From Saprospiraceae bacterium (GTDB taxonomy: Bacteria > Bacteroidota > Bacteroidia > Chitinophagales > Saprospiraceae), in NCBI GenBank assembly GCA_016715105.1, contig JADKBO010000023.1:52050-116049 (forward strand): a DNA stretch of 64,000 nt. The letters run 5' to 3'. This document shows, in pieces, positions 18,679 to 29,811 of the stretch. The position numbers and the translations under genes are program-made. The notes beneath the pieces were generated by a model that had not been told where the DNA came from, did not search any database, and saw only the letters and a program-made list of their open reading frames with translations. The first letter of the stretch is position 1; each line of letters opens with the position of its first letter.

Positions 18679-19795
18679 ACATCAGAAACATACCAAATTG
18701 GCCAGACCAGATTTGGGACATTTTGCTAGAAATGAGGTTGCCTTTTTGGGAGCTTCTTGCGAAATCATTGAAAGTTTGATGGCTGAGGTGGCAAATAAGC
18801 TTTCGGCAAAATGCAGTATTGTGACCATTGATGCTGATCATAAAAACAAAGTAAAAGGATTTATCCAAAGTCAAGAGATGCGCTATTCCTTTGAAAATGA
18901 ATTACCTGCATCAGATAAAGCGGACCATTACTTCAATACCAATCATGCAGATTTGGCACTTGTAAATGGCAATCATTATGAAGCATCTAAACAAATACTG
19001 ATTTTATCAAAGGACAAAATTGCAAGTGTAGAAAGGAGAAAATCACAGTTGACCAATATACTTGCAGTCCTTGTAAGAGATGCCAAAATAGATGATTATC
19101 CATTTCTTGACATTCCTACACAGACTCCAATTTTCAACTATGATCCAGAAGGTGTTGAAAATTTGGCGGCCATTATAGAAAATCAAGTAATTCAAAAGCT
19201 GCCAGTTCTTGAAGCATTGATTTTGGCAGGTGGAAAGAGTACCAGGATGGGTAGCGATAAAAGTCAATTAAAATATGGCGAAGAAACTGCTATTGATCGG
19301 GTTATAAAGTTGTGTCAAGGTTTAGGTTTAACTGTCAATGTAAGTATAGCAGCCAATCAAAGTGCAGAATTAACTTCCATTCAAGATATTCAATACATTG
19401 AAGATCAGTTCATTGACTTAGGACCATTTGGTGCAATATGTTCTGCTTTCATGAAAAAGCCAAATAATGCATTTTTAGTTCTGGCTTGTGATTTGCCCTT
19501 AATCGATAAAGAAACCATTCAAAAATTAATGGACCAAAGGAATGCAGCTTCATATGCTACAGCTATAAAAGGGATAGGTGAGGAATTTCCTGAGCCTTTG
19601 GTTGCTATCTATGAACCTAAGATATACATGCGCTTTCTCCAGTTCTTAAGCTTAGGTTATTCTTGCCCGAGAAAAGTTTTAATCAATAGTCCAGTTAAGA
19701 TAGTACAATTGACTGATAATAAGAGTATTACCAATGTAAATACCCAAGAAGAATATCAACAAATAACCCAGTCTGATCATGTCCACTTCAGATAG
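18665..19795 (+). CDS. mobA: Molybdenum cofactor guanylyltransferase with an extra N-terminal domain
   Basis: 376 residues. The C-terminal ~190 residues are Mob[22 protein letters not shown] (nucleotide and Mg binding) and [11 protein letters not shown]. The N-terminal ~185 residues ([31 protein letters not shown]...) form a separate domain placed like MobB but without a P-loop GKT/S. From memory, similar long MobA proteins occur in other Bacteroidota. The enzyme attaches GMP to molybdopterin to make MGD. Its start lies inside the 3' end of truncated moaC and its end overlaps moeB by 17 bases. Confidence 0.85.
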   Translation: MDQSKHQKHTKLARPDLGHFARNEVAFLGASCEIIESLMAEVANKLSAKCSIVTIDADHKNKVKGFIQSQEMRYSFENELPASDKADHYFNTNHADLALVNGNHYEASKQILILSKDKIASVERRKSQLTNILAVLVRDAKIDDYPFLDIPTQTPIFNYDPEGVENLAAIIENQVIQKLPVLEALILAGGKSTRMGSDKSQLKYGEETAIDRVIKLCQGLGLTVNVSIAANQSAELTSIQDIQYIEDQFIDLGPFGAICSAFMKKPNNAFLVLACDLPLIDKETIQKLMDQRNAASYATAIKGIGEEFPEPLVAIYEPKIYMRFLQFLSLGYSCPRKVLINSPVKIVQLTDNKSITNVNTQEEYQQITQSDHVHFR

Positions 19796-20828
19796 ATACA
19801 TCAGGCAAACCCTCGTTCCAGAAATAGGCGAAAAAGGCCAAGAAAAGCTAAATGCAAGTAAGGTAATCATCATTGGTTGTGGTGGGTTAGGTAGTATTGT
19901 GGCTCCTTATCTTGCAGGAGCTGGTGTAGGACAGATAACTTTGGTGGATTATGATATCATTTCTACTTCCAATTTACACAGACAAGTATTCTATCATTCC
20001 AGTGATAGCCGCAGAAAGGCAGAGGCTTTAGCGAACCATTGTCGTTTGCTCAATCCTGAAATAAGTGTAATCGCACATTTTGACAAAGTCACGGGTATCA
20101 ATGTTTTGGATTTAATAGCTACTTCACATATAGTCATTGATTGTACTGATGATGAAGAAGTTAAGTACATCATCAACGATGCTTGCATGTATTCAGAAAA
20201 GGTTTTGGTCTATGGAGGCATGCATCAATTTGATGGTTACGTTGCACTTTTTGATGGCAACCTTTCGTCAAAAATCAATTTGCGAGACTGCTTTCCAAAA
20301 ACTGCAGGGCGATTGGCAAATTGTTCGGAAATTGGTGTTTTCAATATTACGGCAGGCATCATAGGTTTGCAGCAAGCAAATACTGCTCTGAAACATATTT
20401 TGGGTATTGGAGCCGATGTTATGAATAAATTACAAGTCTTTGATGTGCTTTATAATCGATCAAGTATCATTCCGATCAAAAAAATGCAAGATTATGACTT
20501 CAAAACTATGCTTGAAAAGGCTGAAGAAGTTATTGAAGAACAACATTGCAATCCATTAGAGATCAATGCGAACCAATTCCATCTACACGATATAGCTCAA
20601 AAGAAAACATTCGTAATCAACGTGGGCGATCAAGCAGATTCCACCAATATAACCGGTATGACAATCAAGGAAATATCTGATCTCCTTGATCATAAAAAGC
20701 TGAATGTCTTTGTTTGTCCTAGAGGCAATACAAGCTTGCAACTGGTAAACACTTTGCGAAAAGTGAAGGAATTGGATGGCTATGAAATGGCAAGCCTCAA
20801 GGGTGGACTATCTGCATTTCAAAAATAA
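19779..20828 (+). CDS. moeB: MoeB/ThiF-family adenylyltransferase with rhodanese-like C-terminus
   Basis: 349 residues. The N-terminal ~240 residues are a ThiF/MoeB E1-like domain: [19 protein letters not shown], the nucleotide motif GCGGLGS, TSNLHRQ and DCTDDEEVKY. It activates the C-terminus of the sulfur carrier (MoaD or ThiS). The CxxC zinc pairs of E. coli MoeB are not seen. The C-terminal ~100 residues are rhodanese-like, with FVCPRGNTS in the position of the persulfide Cys loop. It closes the Moco operon; moaD and moaE are not in the window. Confidence 0.85.
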   Translation: MSTSDRYIRQTLVPEIGEKGQEKLNASKVIIIGCGGLGSIVAPYLAGAGVGQITLVDYDIISTSNLHRQVFYHSSDSRRKAEALANHCRLLNPEISVIAHFDKVTGINVLDLIATSHIVIDCTDDEEVKYIINDACMYSEKVLVYGGMHQFDGYVALFDGNLSSKINLRDCFPKTAGRLANCSEIGVFNITAGIIGLQQANTALKHILGIGADVMNKLQVFDVLYNRSSIIPIKKMQDYDFKTMLEKAEEVIEEQHCNPLEINANQFHLHDIAQKKTFVINVGDQADSTNITGMTIKEISDLLDHKKLNVFVCPRGNTSLQLVNTLRKVKELDGYEMASLKGGLSAFQK

Positions 20829-20848
20829 CCTCTTCTTTTGGATTCCTA

Positions 20849-21460
20849 CTATATCAATTCAAATTCCGGAAGGTAGATGGTTCGCATATTTGCATTTTGG
20901 GCAGCCATCACTCCCATAGGTCCATCCTCAAAAACCAAACATTTGGTGGCATCCACATTCATCAGTTCAGCACATTTCAGAAAAGTTTCTGGATAAGGCT
21001 TGTGATTGGTAACATCATCTGCACTCACCACATCTTTGATAAATTTGTCAGCACCAATCATTTTGATTACCCGGCTGGCTGAATACTTATTACTTCCAGT
21101 TCCAATTGACATTGGTAAAGAGCCATAATAGTGCACCATTACATCATATACCAATTGTATGGGTTCTACATGACCAAGCTCATCCAAAAGCTCGTAGTAA
21201 AGGCTTGTTTTCATTTCTTTGCCTTCCTGAATGTCCACATTCCAGCCAAAACGGTCATTCCAACTTTTCAGCACTTCATGAGAAGGTGCGCCTGCATATT
21301 CGTTTACCAAATCTCCTGTAATGGGCACTCCAAAGTGGTCGCCTGTACGTTCCCATGCTTGGATGTGAATGGGCATGGTGTCAGCTAAAGTACCATCCAG
21401 GTCAAAAATTAAGCCTTGAGTACCATGAGGTATCAAAGCGAGGATTTCACTTAAAGTCAT
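20849..21460 (-). CDS. HAD-superfamily hydrolase, beta-phosphoglucomutase-like
   Basis: A 203-residue HAD phosphatase. Motif I is IFDLDGTLADTMP, motif II IGTGSNKYS, and motifs III/IV are KPYPETFLKCAE and CLVFEDGPMGVMAAQ. The cap is of the small helical kind, as in YqaB-like sugar phosphatases. Substrate is probably a small phosphorylated sugar (inference). It converges on moeB with a 20-base gap. Confidence 0.85.
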   Translation of the reverse strand: MTLSEILALIPHGTQGLIFDLDGTLADTMPIHIQAWERTGDHFGVPITGDLVNEYAGAPSHEVLKSWNDRFGWNVDIQEGKEMKTSLYYELLDELGHVEPIQLVYDVMVHYYGSLPMSIGTGSNKYSASRVIKMIGADKFIKDVVSADDVTNHKPYPETFLKCAELMNVDATKCLVFEDGPMGVMAAQNANMRTIYLPEFELI

Positions 21461-21480
21461 AATTCTTTCTTGATTCGCCG

Positions 21481-21488
21481 CAAAAGTA
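21481..21488 (-). promoter_or_regulatory. Candidate -7 box TACTTTTG for the HAD gene
   Basis: The complement of CAAAAGTA matches TAnnTTTG and predicts a leader of about 16 bases before the ATG at 21460. No clear -33 element is visible. Confidence 0.4.
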
Positions 21489-21623
21489 ATGAAAGTACAC
21501 CATAATCTGTCATTTAAATAGACATGGATTTTTCGAAGTCAATGATTTTTACAGATGAACCTACGATTCAATAAACTGAATTTAATTCATTCAAAGTCAA
21601 TGATATAAGAATAAGTTCTCTTG

Positions 21624-24600
21624 TCATCTGAGAACTGTAATGGTTGCAGCGACCGACTCGCTACCCTCCTTTCTTCCAGAATAAGTATACTTGGCCAAAT
21701 AAGTGTAAACTCCATCCACCATTGGTCTTGTCCCAAACAATCCATTCCAAGGTTGTTCAATATCACTGGTTTCAAAAACAACATTGCCTAGTCGATCAAA
21801 AATAGAAAGTGAATATGTTTCAATGTTAAAATCTGGATTGACCATGGGCAAAAAGCTGTTGTTTTTGGAAGATCCGATAGACAAAATGTTTGGAAAAAAC
21901 AAAACCTGATCGTTGCAAATTCGGTCAGTGATATAAATGGAATCACTAGACTCGCAACCCAGATATGTCACGGTAATGGTATATACTCCCATAGCAGTCA
22001 CATCATAAGCAAATCCTCTAGTTCCATCTTGCCAATACGCTTGGGTTCCTGGAAAAGGAGGCAGGCCAATTCGTTGAATGTCTCCTCTACATATTTGAAT
22101 ATCATTGCCCAAATTTGGCTCGGGCACATTGACTTTGGAAACAGTAATTGCTCCTGTTGATTCACAGATTCCTTTAAAAGCTTTGTAAGTGTATTCACCA
22201 TCTTCGGCGATTTCCAAAATACTGCCTGGCCCATTATTTTGCCACACGAAATTATCAAAATTGCCCTTGGCTTCGATTGTTTTTGATTCTCCTTCACAGT
22301 AGGTATAAGAAGGTTCCAAGTTTACCTCTGGATTAGTCAAAACAAATAAACTAAATGAATCTCGTTCTTTACAACCAAGTCTTTGCGATTCTACCCAATA
22401 GGTTCCAGCACTATTGATGGTTATAAAAGAACTTGTCGATCCGTTGGACCACAGCAAATCACTTCCATTTACTGCACCTGGAAGTAAAGTGATTTCGATC
22501 CCATTACATACTGTGGTATCTGCTCGAAGTGTCGGTTTGTTGAGTTCAAAATATTCTACCTTTATGGTATCTGAAAACTGACAACCTGATTTAAAAGCTG
22601 TACCAATATATGTTCCTGCTCCTTGGACCTCAAAACTCAAAGCAGTTGATCCATCTTGCCATCGATAGGAATCAGCATCAGGATTCATCAAGAGTGCCAT
22701 TATTTGGTCATTACACAATACGGTGTCTTTCCCAAATTCAAATTTAGGCGTAGCAGTGACCTGAACTTGGATAGAATCAACAAAATCACAGCCATTGAGA
22801 GATGCTTTGGCAACGTACAAGCCCGTTTTATCAATCCGATAATTTTGGCTGGTATTGCCATCTTGCCACAAAACCTGAGCAGATCCAAAATTTGGTGTAA
22901 GGTTCAGGGTATTGCCTTCACAAAATATTGTGTCGGTACCCAGCGAAAATTTTGGTATCGGATTGACTACAATATTGATACTGTCTCGAACTGTACACAA
23001 ATCTCTCGACACTTCTACCCAATAGTCACCAGTTGCATTTACTTCAATAGAATCTCCTGTACTTCCATCACTCCAAGTGACAGCGGCAGATTGTACAGCT
23101 ACTTTCAATACAATTTCAGTTCCTTCACAAACAGATCGATCATTGCCCAATTTGATGTTATCGAAATCTATATAATCCACTGAGAATGAGTCTCTAAAGC
23201 TACAACCATCTAAAGTAATTTCTAACTTGTATAATCCTGCCTTATCTATGGTAATTTCTGGGTTTGTAGAATTATTTGACCACAAATAAGTGATGTCAGG
23301 ATTGACAATTTTTCCAGATGCGACAAAAGAACCTTTGTCACAAATGACCGTATCATTTGGCAAAAAGTTTTCAATAGATGCAGCTGTGAACAATTCAATG
23401 GTATCCAGCAAAACGCAATTGTTCTGAAAGGTTATCCGCACAGCATATAATCCTGCAGTGTTCGCTGATAAAATTGCATTGGTTGTTCCATTATTCCACA
23501 AGTAAGTTTCATCCACGGTATAACTGGTTGCATCCAACTGAACTGACTCTCCATTACAAATAAACCTATCTGGCCCAAGAACACCAATATTGTTATCCAC
23601 TTCCAACTCTGGAAAAATCCAGTTTACATTGCTATTTGCGATATCTGTAGAGTATGGGCCTGCATCAAAAACTGCACCCCCCACTCCTCTGATGTCTCTC
23701 ATTTCGATGAAATCAGCATTTACTCTTGCAGAAGCAGGCATGACCATATTCGCCTTAGTTCCCATGATGGAAGATGTGAGCGATATTGGATTACAATTAT
23801 TACCGCGAGCCTGCAATAACTGATTGATATTGACATCATAATTGGAAGGGATCTGATAAAAGTGACCAGAGGACAAAACCAAGGTATCTAAATTGATCGA
23901 TTTGGTATTTTGAAAAATAGTCAAAATCTGGCCATCCCCTTTATAATCTACTTTAGCAAAACTGCTTTTTTCATTTGAAGATAAAAACCCAATACCTTCA
24001 ATATTTGAAAACAAAATTGTACCAAAAGTAGAGGTTGCTGACTCAGACCACATAGAAGCTGATTTGTTTGTAAATTCTATTTTAGAACCAATGCTATTGA
24101 CCGTTGCGTTGCTTGTTACGTAACAGGTGACCGTATTTGCAGCACCTTCTCCTCTAATGATCATATGGCTATTTTGCAATTCCATAACTGGATTCGTAAG
24201 GCCGGCTTGAGAAAAAATATTGAATATGTCAATCTTTTTATTTTGCGCAAGAAATTTTCCGCTTCTAATAATAAAAGATGATTGTAAGTAAAAATCGTCT
24301 TCCAATTCTATTTCTGATTCTCCTTTAATCACAAAATTAAACAACTTATTTCCAGTTGTTCTAATCAGTTGTTTACCATCTACGCCTACAGCATTAAAGT
24401 AATCTACACCCCAGTTGGCATTTTTAAGCAATGTTACATTACCAGCAAAATTTATAAAATTCAATCTGATGAAACCCGTATAGTTGTCAACATTGAATGT
24501 AAAGTCTTTGCAAGATCCAGAGGCAAGCAGGAATTCAACACCTAAAGCTTTATTTGGAAAAGAGTTGTTATCCATGATGACATTATCAAGCAAAGTAGGA

Positions 24601-26964
24601 ATGCATTGGCCTCCAGCACCTCCTGAAGTGAGTGACCAGTTGGCCATATCATCCCAGTAGGCTGTGTTCCTCACAAAGTACAAGGTCCTTCCTGTAGACT
24701 TTGTAAAATTCCAACCTGTATTATTACCTGCATCTATTGAGTTTACTGCTTCAACCAAACTACCACCAGTCACCGTTGCAACGATGCTTTTGATATAAAG
24801 TCCATTCACTGTTTGAGGACTCGTAAAATTAATGGTTGGCCTGACCCTCAAATTTGGCTCAGGTAAAAGCGTAATGTTGGCGTTACAATCAGCATTGGCT
24901 ATTATTTTATTGACGGTAATATTACTTGCAAGTGTATAATTATGCCCACCTGCAAACTCCAATGAATCAATAATACCAATCCCAGCTATGCTTCCATCGT
25001 CCCTGAATTTCAAATGATTAATTTGATAATTATCGACTGGTTCTGAATACATAGTCAGCGTAGAATTTGGAGAACCAAATTCTACATCATAAAAAGTTAC
25101 ATTATTACTCACCCTATCATTTACATACAATTGACAGTAATATGAACCGTCCAAAATAACCTTTGATGTGCCCGCATTTAAGGTATAATTTCTCGTATTA
25201 ATGTTTAATTCCACGAAAAAATTTCGATTTGACTGAGGATGTAAATGAAAAGTACTGGCTTTCATATTAAAAATTCTGGTTTGTTCGTATCCAGAAAAGT
25301 ATCTATGTGCCTCAGCCTTGATATCATCAAACGTTAATTCTCCTGCCACATGAAACAAAAAATTATCGATGTTGAGATTATCTACTACCACCCAACTGCC
25401 GCTCACATTGTTGAAATAAACATCATTCCTTAGTTGCACGCCATTAGATTTTAGTGTATTCCCTTTTTGATTGGAAATGAAATGAACGGGTGCAATAAAA
25501 TCATTTTTCATATTCGATGCTAGCTCCAATGACCCGTTGATGAATAATTGCATGCCGGGATCACCTTTCAAAGTGGAAGAGTCTCTGACACTTGCCCATG
25601 TCATATTATTAGTGAATGCAGATTCTACATCAACTGTGACTATCTGACCCGTGGAAGAAAATGAATTTGCATCAAAAAAAACATGATCTACAGCTGTCGG
25701 AATACAACCTGATGGCGCTCCCCCACTTGTCGTAGCCCAGTGAATACCTTGGCTCCAGTTGCCTGTGCCTCCAACCCAATATAAATTGGCAGTTGTCTTT
25801 GCATTCAAAGTCCAACCATTATTATTACCTAGGTCTATCACGTTATTGGCTGTTCCAGCTGCGCCACTCAAGTGTATATCCCTCAAGGTGATAAAATCTG
25901 TTGTTGTGGTTTGCTTTGTAACAAACCTTACAGCAGTTCCTGCACTTACTGAACTCATCAAAGTCATTTTAGTACACGAACCCATCGCTTCGATATTATC
26001 CAGATTATATTGGCCATTTTCAACAAAATTATAAACATATCCAGGGCTCAATCGCAAAGTTTTCAAATTGGCACTAGACAAAAAATTAGTGTTATGATTA
26101 AAGGTGACATTGCCCGTAAAAGATAGGGAAGACTTTAATTCATAATTGAGTATTTCCGATGTTCCGGTTGCATTAGAAAAAATCAAAGAGCCTAATTCAA
26201 CCATGCCATTGAGCTTTACAAACAATTTTCCACGAGGGTCTGTCACATCAAACGTGGAGGTTCCCCCAAAACTTTGAAAATTATTTCCAAAAATATCAAT
26301 AGAATACTGATTCAATTCATATCCAAAATAGCCTGAATCTTTACTCGTTCCCGTAATAGTGAATTGGGCGTTTTCAAAATGAACTCGTCTGATTCCGGAA
26401 GATTTAGAGAGTAGATATGGTTGAAACCTTGGAATTCTTAAAATGAATGGTTCCACTCAAAATATTCAACTCATTGTTGATGAACAAGTCACTGTCTATA
26501 TCCCAAGTACCGCTTCCGTTAAAAATTACTTTATCACCTTGTCTATGACCAGCAAAGTCAAGTGAAATACCTGTGTTTGATGAAAGGAAAGTAATCACAC
26601 CTGCATAATTAAAAGTCATTGCAGATATGAGCTTTACAGAACCATAGATTTGAAAATTGGTGAGCAATGAAGTACTCCTGAAAGTAGGATTGAATCTAGC
26701 ACCATCCCAACTCATATTTTTGCAATTGGCTATGGTGCCATTGATGGTTACAGTATTTCCAGTTGATGTAAAAGAGTTGCCATCAAAAAAAACGTTGTCA
26801 TTGGCTGTGGGTGTCTGTGGATGTGTATTGGAGCCTCCAGAAGCTGTTGCCCAATGGCTGATGTCTGCCCAATCTCCACTTCCTCCTATCCAATAATAGT
26901 CGGCGGCTGATAAATGAAAGGCACTAAAAAGGATCAGACAAACAAGCGTTTTATGAATTTGCAT
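21624..26964 (-). CDS. Giant secreted protein with type IX (type B) C-terminal sorting domain, one frameshift
   Basis: About 1779 residues once two frames are joined. Starting at ATG 26964, a signal peptide (LVCLILFSAFHLSAA) is followed by three similar domains opening with a YWIGGSGDW...HWAT pattern (near residues 25, 390 and 750), each beginning a long beta-rich, parallel-helix-like stretch. Then come about eight Ig-like repeats of ~80 residues with the pattern LWSNGST...AGxYxVExxxxGC, and a gliding-motility type C-terminal domain (LSIFDRLGNVVFETSDIEQPWNG) of T9SS type B cargo. The frame breaks at about 26404-26412 (tctactctct), where STISTL in one frame joins SKSSGIRRVHFEN in the next. Probably a cell-surface or extracellular adhesin. 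Confidence 0.85.
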
Positions 26965-27165
26965 CGCACACAATGAGGTTTAGTTAATGGCCAATACCTT
27001 CAATGTTTGCCTCAAAACATACATTTTAATAATCATAAAAGGATCGGTCAGAGCAAATATAACCATAGGAATTTGCTTTGGTGATCGATTTAATCGTGTT
27101 TTTGATTAAATGGTGGCCATTTATGAGGAAATTCCAAGCAATAATGGCCCAAAGACTCTATTTAC

Positions 27166-28601
27166 CTAGAATTCTGCACTTCCTGGGAACCTTGGAAAAG
27201 GAATGACGTCTCTGATATTGGTCATTCCAGTTACAAAAAGGACCAATCTTTCAAATCCCAAACCAAAGCCAGCATGTTGACAAGTCCCAAATCTTCTGGT
27301 ATCCAGGAACCATTGCATTTCTTCCAATGGAATATGCATCTCTTCCATTCTCGACTCCAAAACACTTAAACGTTCTTCTCTTTGAGAACCGCCAACAATT
27401 TCTCCAATTCCAGGGAAGAGAATATCCATTGCCCTCACTGTATTGTTGTCATCATTGAGCCTCATGTAGAAAGCCTTTATTTGCTTAGGATAATCTGTGA
27501 GAATTACTGGCTTTTTGAAGTGTTTCTCAACCAAGTAGCGCTCGTGTTCTGACTGCAAATCCGCTCCCCAAGCTTCAATAGGATATTGAAATTTACCTTT
27601 TTTATTAGGTGCGCTATTTTTGAGAATATCTATAGCTTCTGTATAAGTCAATCTCTGAAAATCATTTTCCAAACAGAACATCAGTTTCTCCTTCAATGGC
27701 ATTTCACTGCGCTCGTGTTGTGGTTTTTGTTTTTCTTCTTCCAAAAGCCTGTTTTCCAAGAAGTCTAGTTCTTCAGTGCAGTTTTCAACGACGTGTTTAA
27801 TGGTATACTTCAATAAACCTTCTGCAAGGTCCATATTATCAACTAAATCTGCAAAAGCAACTTCAGGTTCAATCATCCAAAATTCTGCTAAGTGCCTGGA
27901 AGTGTTTGAATTTTCAGCCCTAAATGTAGGCCCAAAAGTATATACTTCGCTAAAAGCCAATGCAGCCAATTCTGCTTCCAATTGACCTGAAACGGTGAGA
28001 TTGGTAGCCTTACAAAAAAGTCTTTCTTAAAATTGATGTTGCCTTGATCATCTTTTGGTGCACCTTCCAAAGGCAAGGTAGTCACCTTAAACATTTCACC
28101 AGCACCTTCAGCGTCACTTCCTGTAATGATTGGAGAGTGTATGTAATAGAAACCTTTTTCATGAAAAAACTGATGAATGGCTATTGCCAAATGGTGCCTG
28201 ATTCTAAAAACAGCACTAAAAGTATTTGTTCTAAAACGTAAATGCGCAATTTCTCTTAAAAATTCAAGACTGTGTTTTTTGGGCTGCAACGGATATTTTT
28301 CAGCATCACTATCCCCCAAAATTTCCAAATTTTCACAGATCAATTCCACCGATTGTCCTTTACCTTGCGAAGCCACCAATTTACCTGTTGCAGAAATGGC
28401 AGCACTTGTTGTCAACCGCTTGAGTTTTTGAGCATCTTCTTTTTCAAAATCTACGACAATTTGAAGGTTCCCAAGGCTAGATCCATCATTGAGTGCAATA
28501 AATTGGTTGTTTCTGAAGGTCCTTACCCAACCCATCACTGTTACTGTCTCTCCTATCAAACTCCCTGAAAGTAAGCTTTTTATTTTAGTACGTTTTGCCA
28601 T
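27166..28601 (-). CDS. asnS: Asparaginyl-tRNA synthetase, interrupted by one lost base
   Basis: The joined product is 478 residues, normal for bacterial AsnRS. The N-terminal OB fold ([29 protein letters not shown]) is in the upstream frame, and the class II catalytic core, motif 2 ([22 protein letters not shown]) and motif 3 ([13 protein letters not shown]), in the downstream one, ending PRFPGSAEF. The upstream frame derails after FKKDFF; restoring one G (a C on the plus strand at about 28012-28013, before AAAAAA) gives the expected [18 protein letters not shown]. As the enzyme is normally essential, a base-call error is most likely. The start is the ATG at 28601 ([11 protein letters not shown]). 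Confidence 0.93.
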
Positions 28602-28619
28602 AGCTATTTTTTGAAGCCG

Positions 28620-28649
28620 CAAAAATAATGTTTTGTAGCTATATCACAA
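28620..28649 (-). promoter_or_regulatory. asnS promoter: TTG, 19 bases, TATTTTTG
   Basis: On the minus strand TTG (complement of 28647-28649) and TATTTTTG (complement of 28620-28627) have the Bacteroidota consensus spacing. The predicted leader is about 14 bases. Confidence 0.55.
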
Positions 28650-28703
28650 GTGGAAAATGAAATAGGCGGTATGTGATATTACTTAGGTTATCAATTATCA
28701 GGT

Positions 28704-29615
28704 TTATTTTGATTCTTGTCCTTCAAAAGTATAATCAGATTTTTTGATGGTAAAAGGCGAGAGGTTTACCTTTTTTACCTCGTAAATACTCATATCTTTT
28801 GACTCCTTATCTTTTGCTTCAGAATACATTACCATACCTTTTGGTAAGTCTTTGTTCATATCATTGGAGGCGGCAGGAGCAAATTGTTCCACAAATTTAC
28901 CATATGCTTGAAAATAACTGATGGGAAAATCGCTAGAAATGTATACCTGGTTTTCTGTTGATTTGGTTTCTACCAAATATCCCTCAGCATTGTATCCTGC
29001 AAATTTTTTGGTGCCACCAGATTTTTTCACTTTGAGTTCCTCCATCTCTTCATCAATCTTGTTACTGGCAAATGAGCTCGCGAACTTCATCATTGATGGC
29101 AAAACTTGTCCCTTCTTTTTACCTTTTTTATCCGTTGTATACATGACCATCACTTCATTTTTGACATCATAAACCACGATATTGGATTCCTTACCATCAA
29201 TAGATTCATATCCTATAGCTTCTCCACTTTTAGTAAACATCATTCTGGTTTTGGTGATCTTTTTACCGTCTGATATTTCAATGTCATTCTGGACATCAAA
29301 TGTGTAAGATTCAGGAATTTTGGCATATGCACCATTCATACCCGCAAGAAATTCGCCATATGCTCTTCCCATTTTGTTATAGTCTACTTCTGACGTACCC
29401 AGACTATCCTCAAAACTTTTTCTCAAAGCCTCATCAGCTGCTTCATCTACTGGTTTAAAAGTCTTTTTAATGATTTCATTGGCAATGGCATCGGCAACTT
29501 TGTCGGCAATGCGGTCGCTGACTTTATCAGTTACCCTTCCCAAAATATTACCAAACTGAGCATTGGATTCAAAATAAAATAAACAAGCTAAAACGAGTAC
29601 TAGTAATTTTTTCAT
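28704..29615 (-). CDS. DUF4412-type secreted protein
   Basis: A 303-residue protein with signal peptide (KKLLVLVLACLFYFESNAQ), a repetitive amphipathic stretch (GRVTDKVSDRIADKVADAIANEI) at ~25-50, and a C-terminal DUF4412-like region with the pattern KSGEAIGYESID...VVYDVKNEVMVMYTTDKKGKK. The family is periplasmic or surface and of unknown role, usually found in Bacteroidota. It is a single gene with its own probable promoter. Confidence 0.75.
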   Translation of the reverse strand: MKKLLVLVLACLFYFESNAQFGNILGRVTDKVSDRIADKVADAIANEIIKKTFKPVDEAADEALRKSFEDSLGTSEVDYNKMGRAYGEFLAGMNGAYAKIPESYTFDVQNDIEISDGKKITKTRMMFTKSGEAIGYESIDGKESNIVVYDVKNEVMVMYTTDKKGKKKGQVLPSMMKFASSFASNKIDEEMEELKVKKSGGTKKFAGYNAEGYLVETKSTENQVYISSDFPISYFQAYGKFVEQFAPAASNDMNKDLPKGMVMYSEAKDKESKDMSIYEVKKVNLSPFTIKKSDYTFEGQESK

Positions 29616-29656
29616 GCTGAAAAGCTAATTGCGTGTATTTACTAAGATAGTAATGA

Positions 29657-29664
29657 CAAATTTA
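29657..29664 (-). promoter_or_regulatory. Candidate -7 box TAAATTTG for the DUF4412 gene
   Basis: The complement of CAAATTTA matches TAnnTTTG, about 40 bases before the ATG at 29615. No clear -33 element is present. Confidence 0.35.
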
Positions 29665-29811
29665 TATAAAATATATAACACGTGGGGGAAGAATACCACA
29701 ATAGATTCCATGAGTTTTATCAAGTTAGATGATATTAATGTTTGAAAGCTTTAAGGGAGAAGCTTTATTTTACTCGATTATGATGTTGAGAATGAAGCCA
29801 TTAAAGAAAAA

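Noticed and set aside
22656..23183. A 175-codon plus-strand frame opposite the giant T9SS protein.
   Set aside because: Shadow of the repetitive Ig-like coding sequence; no independent evidence.
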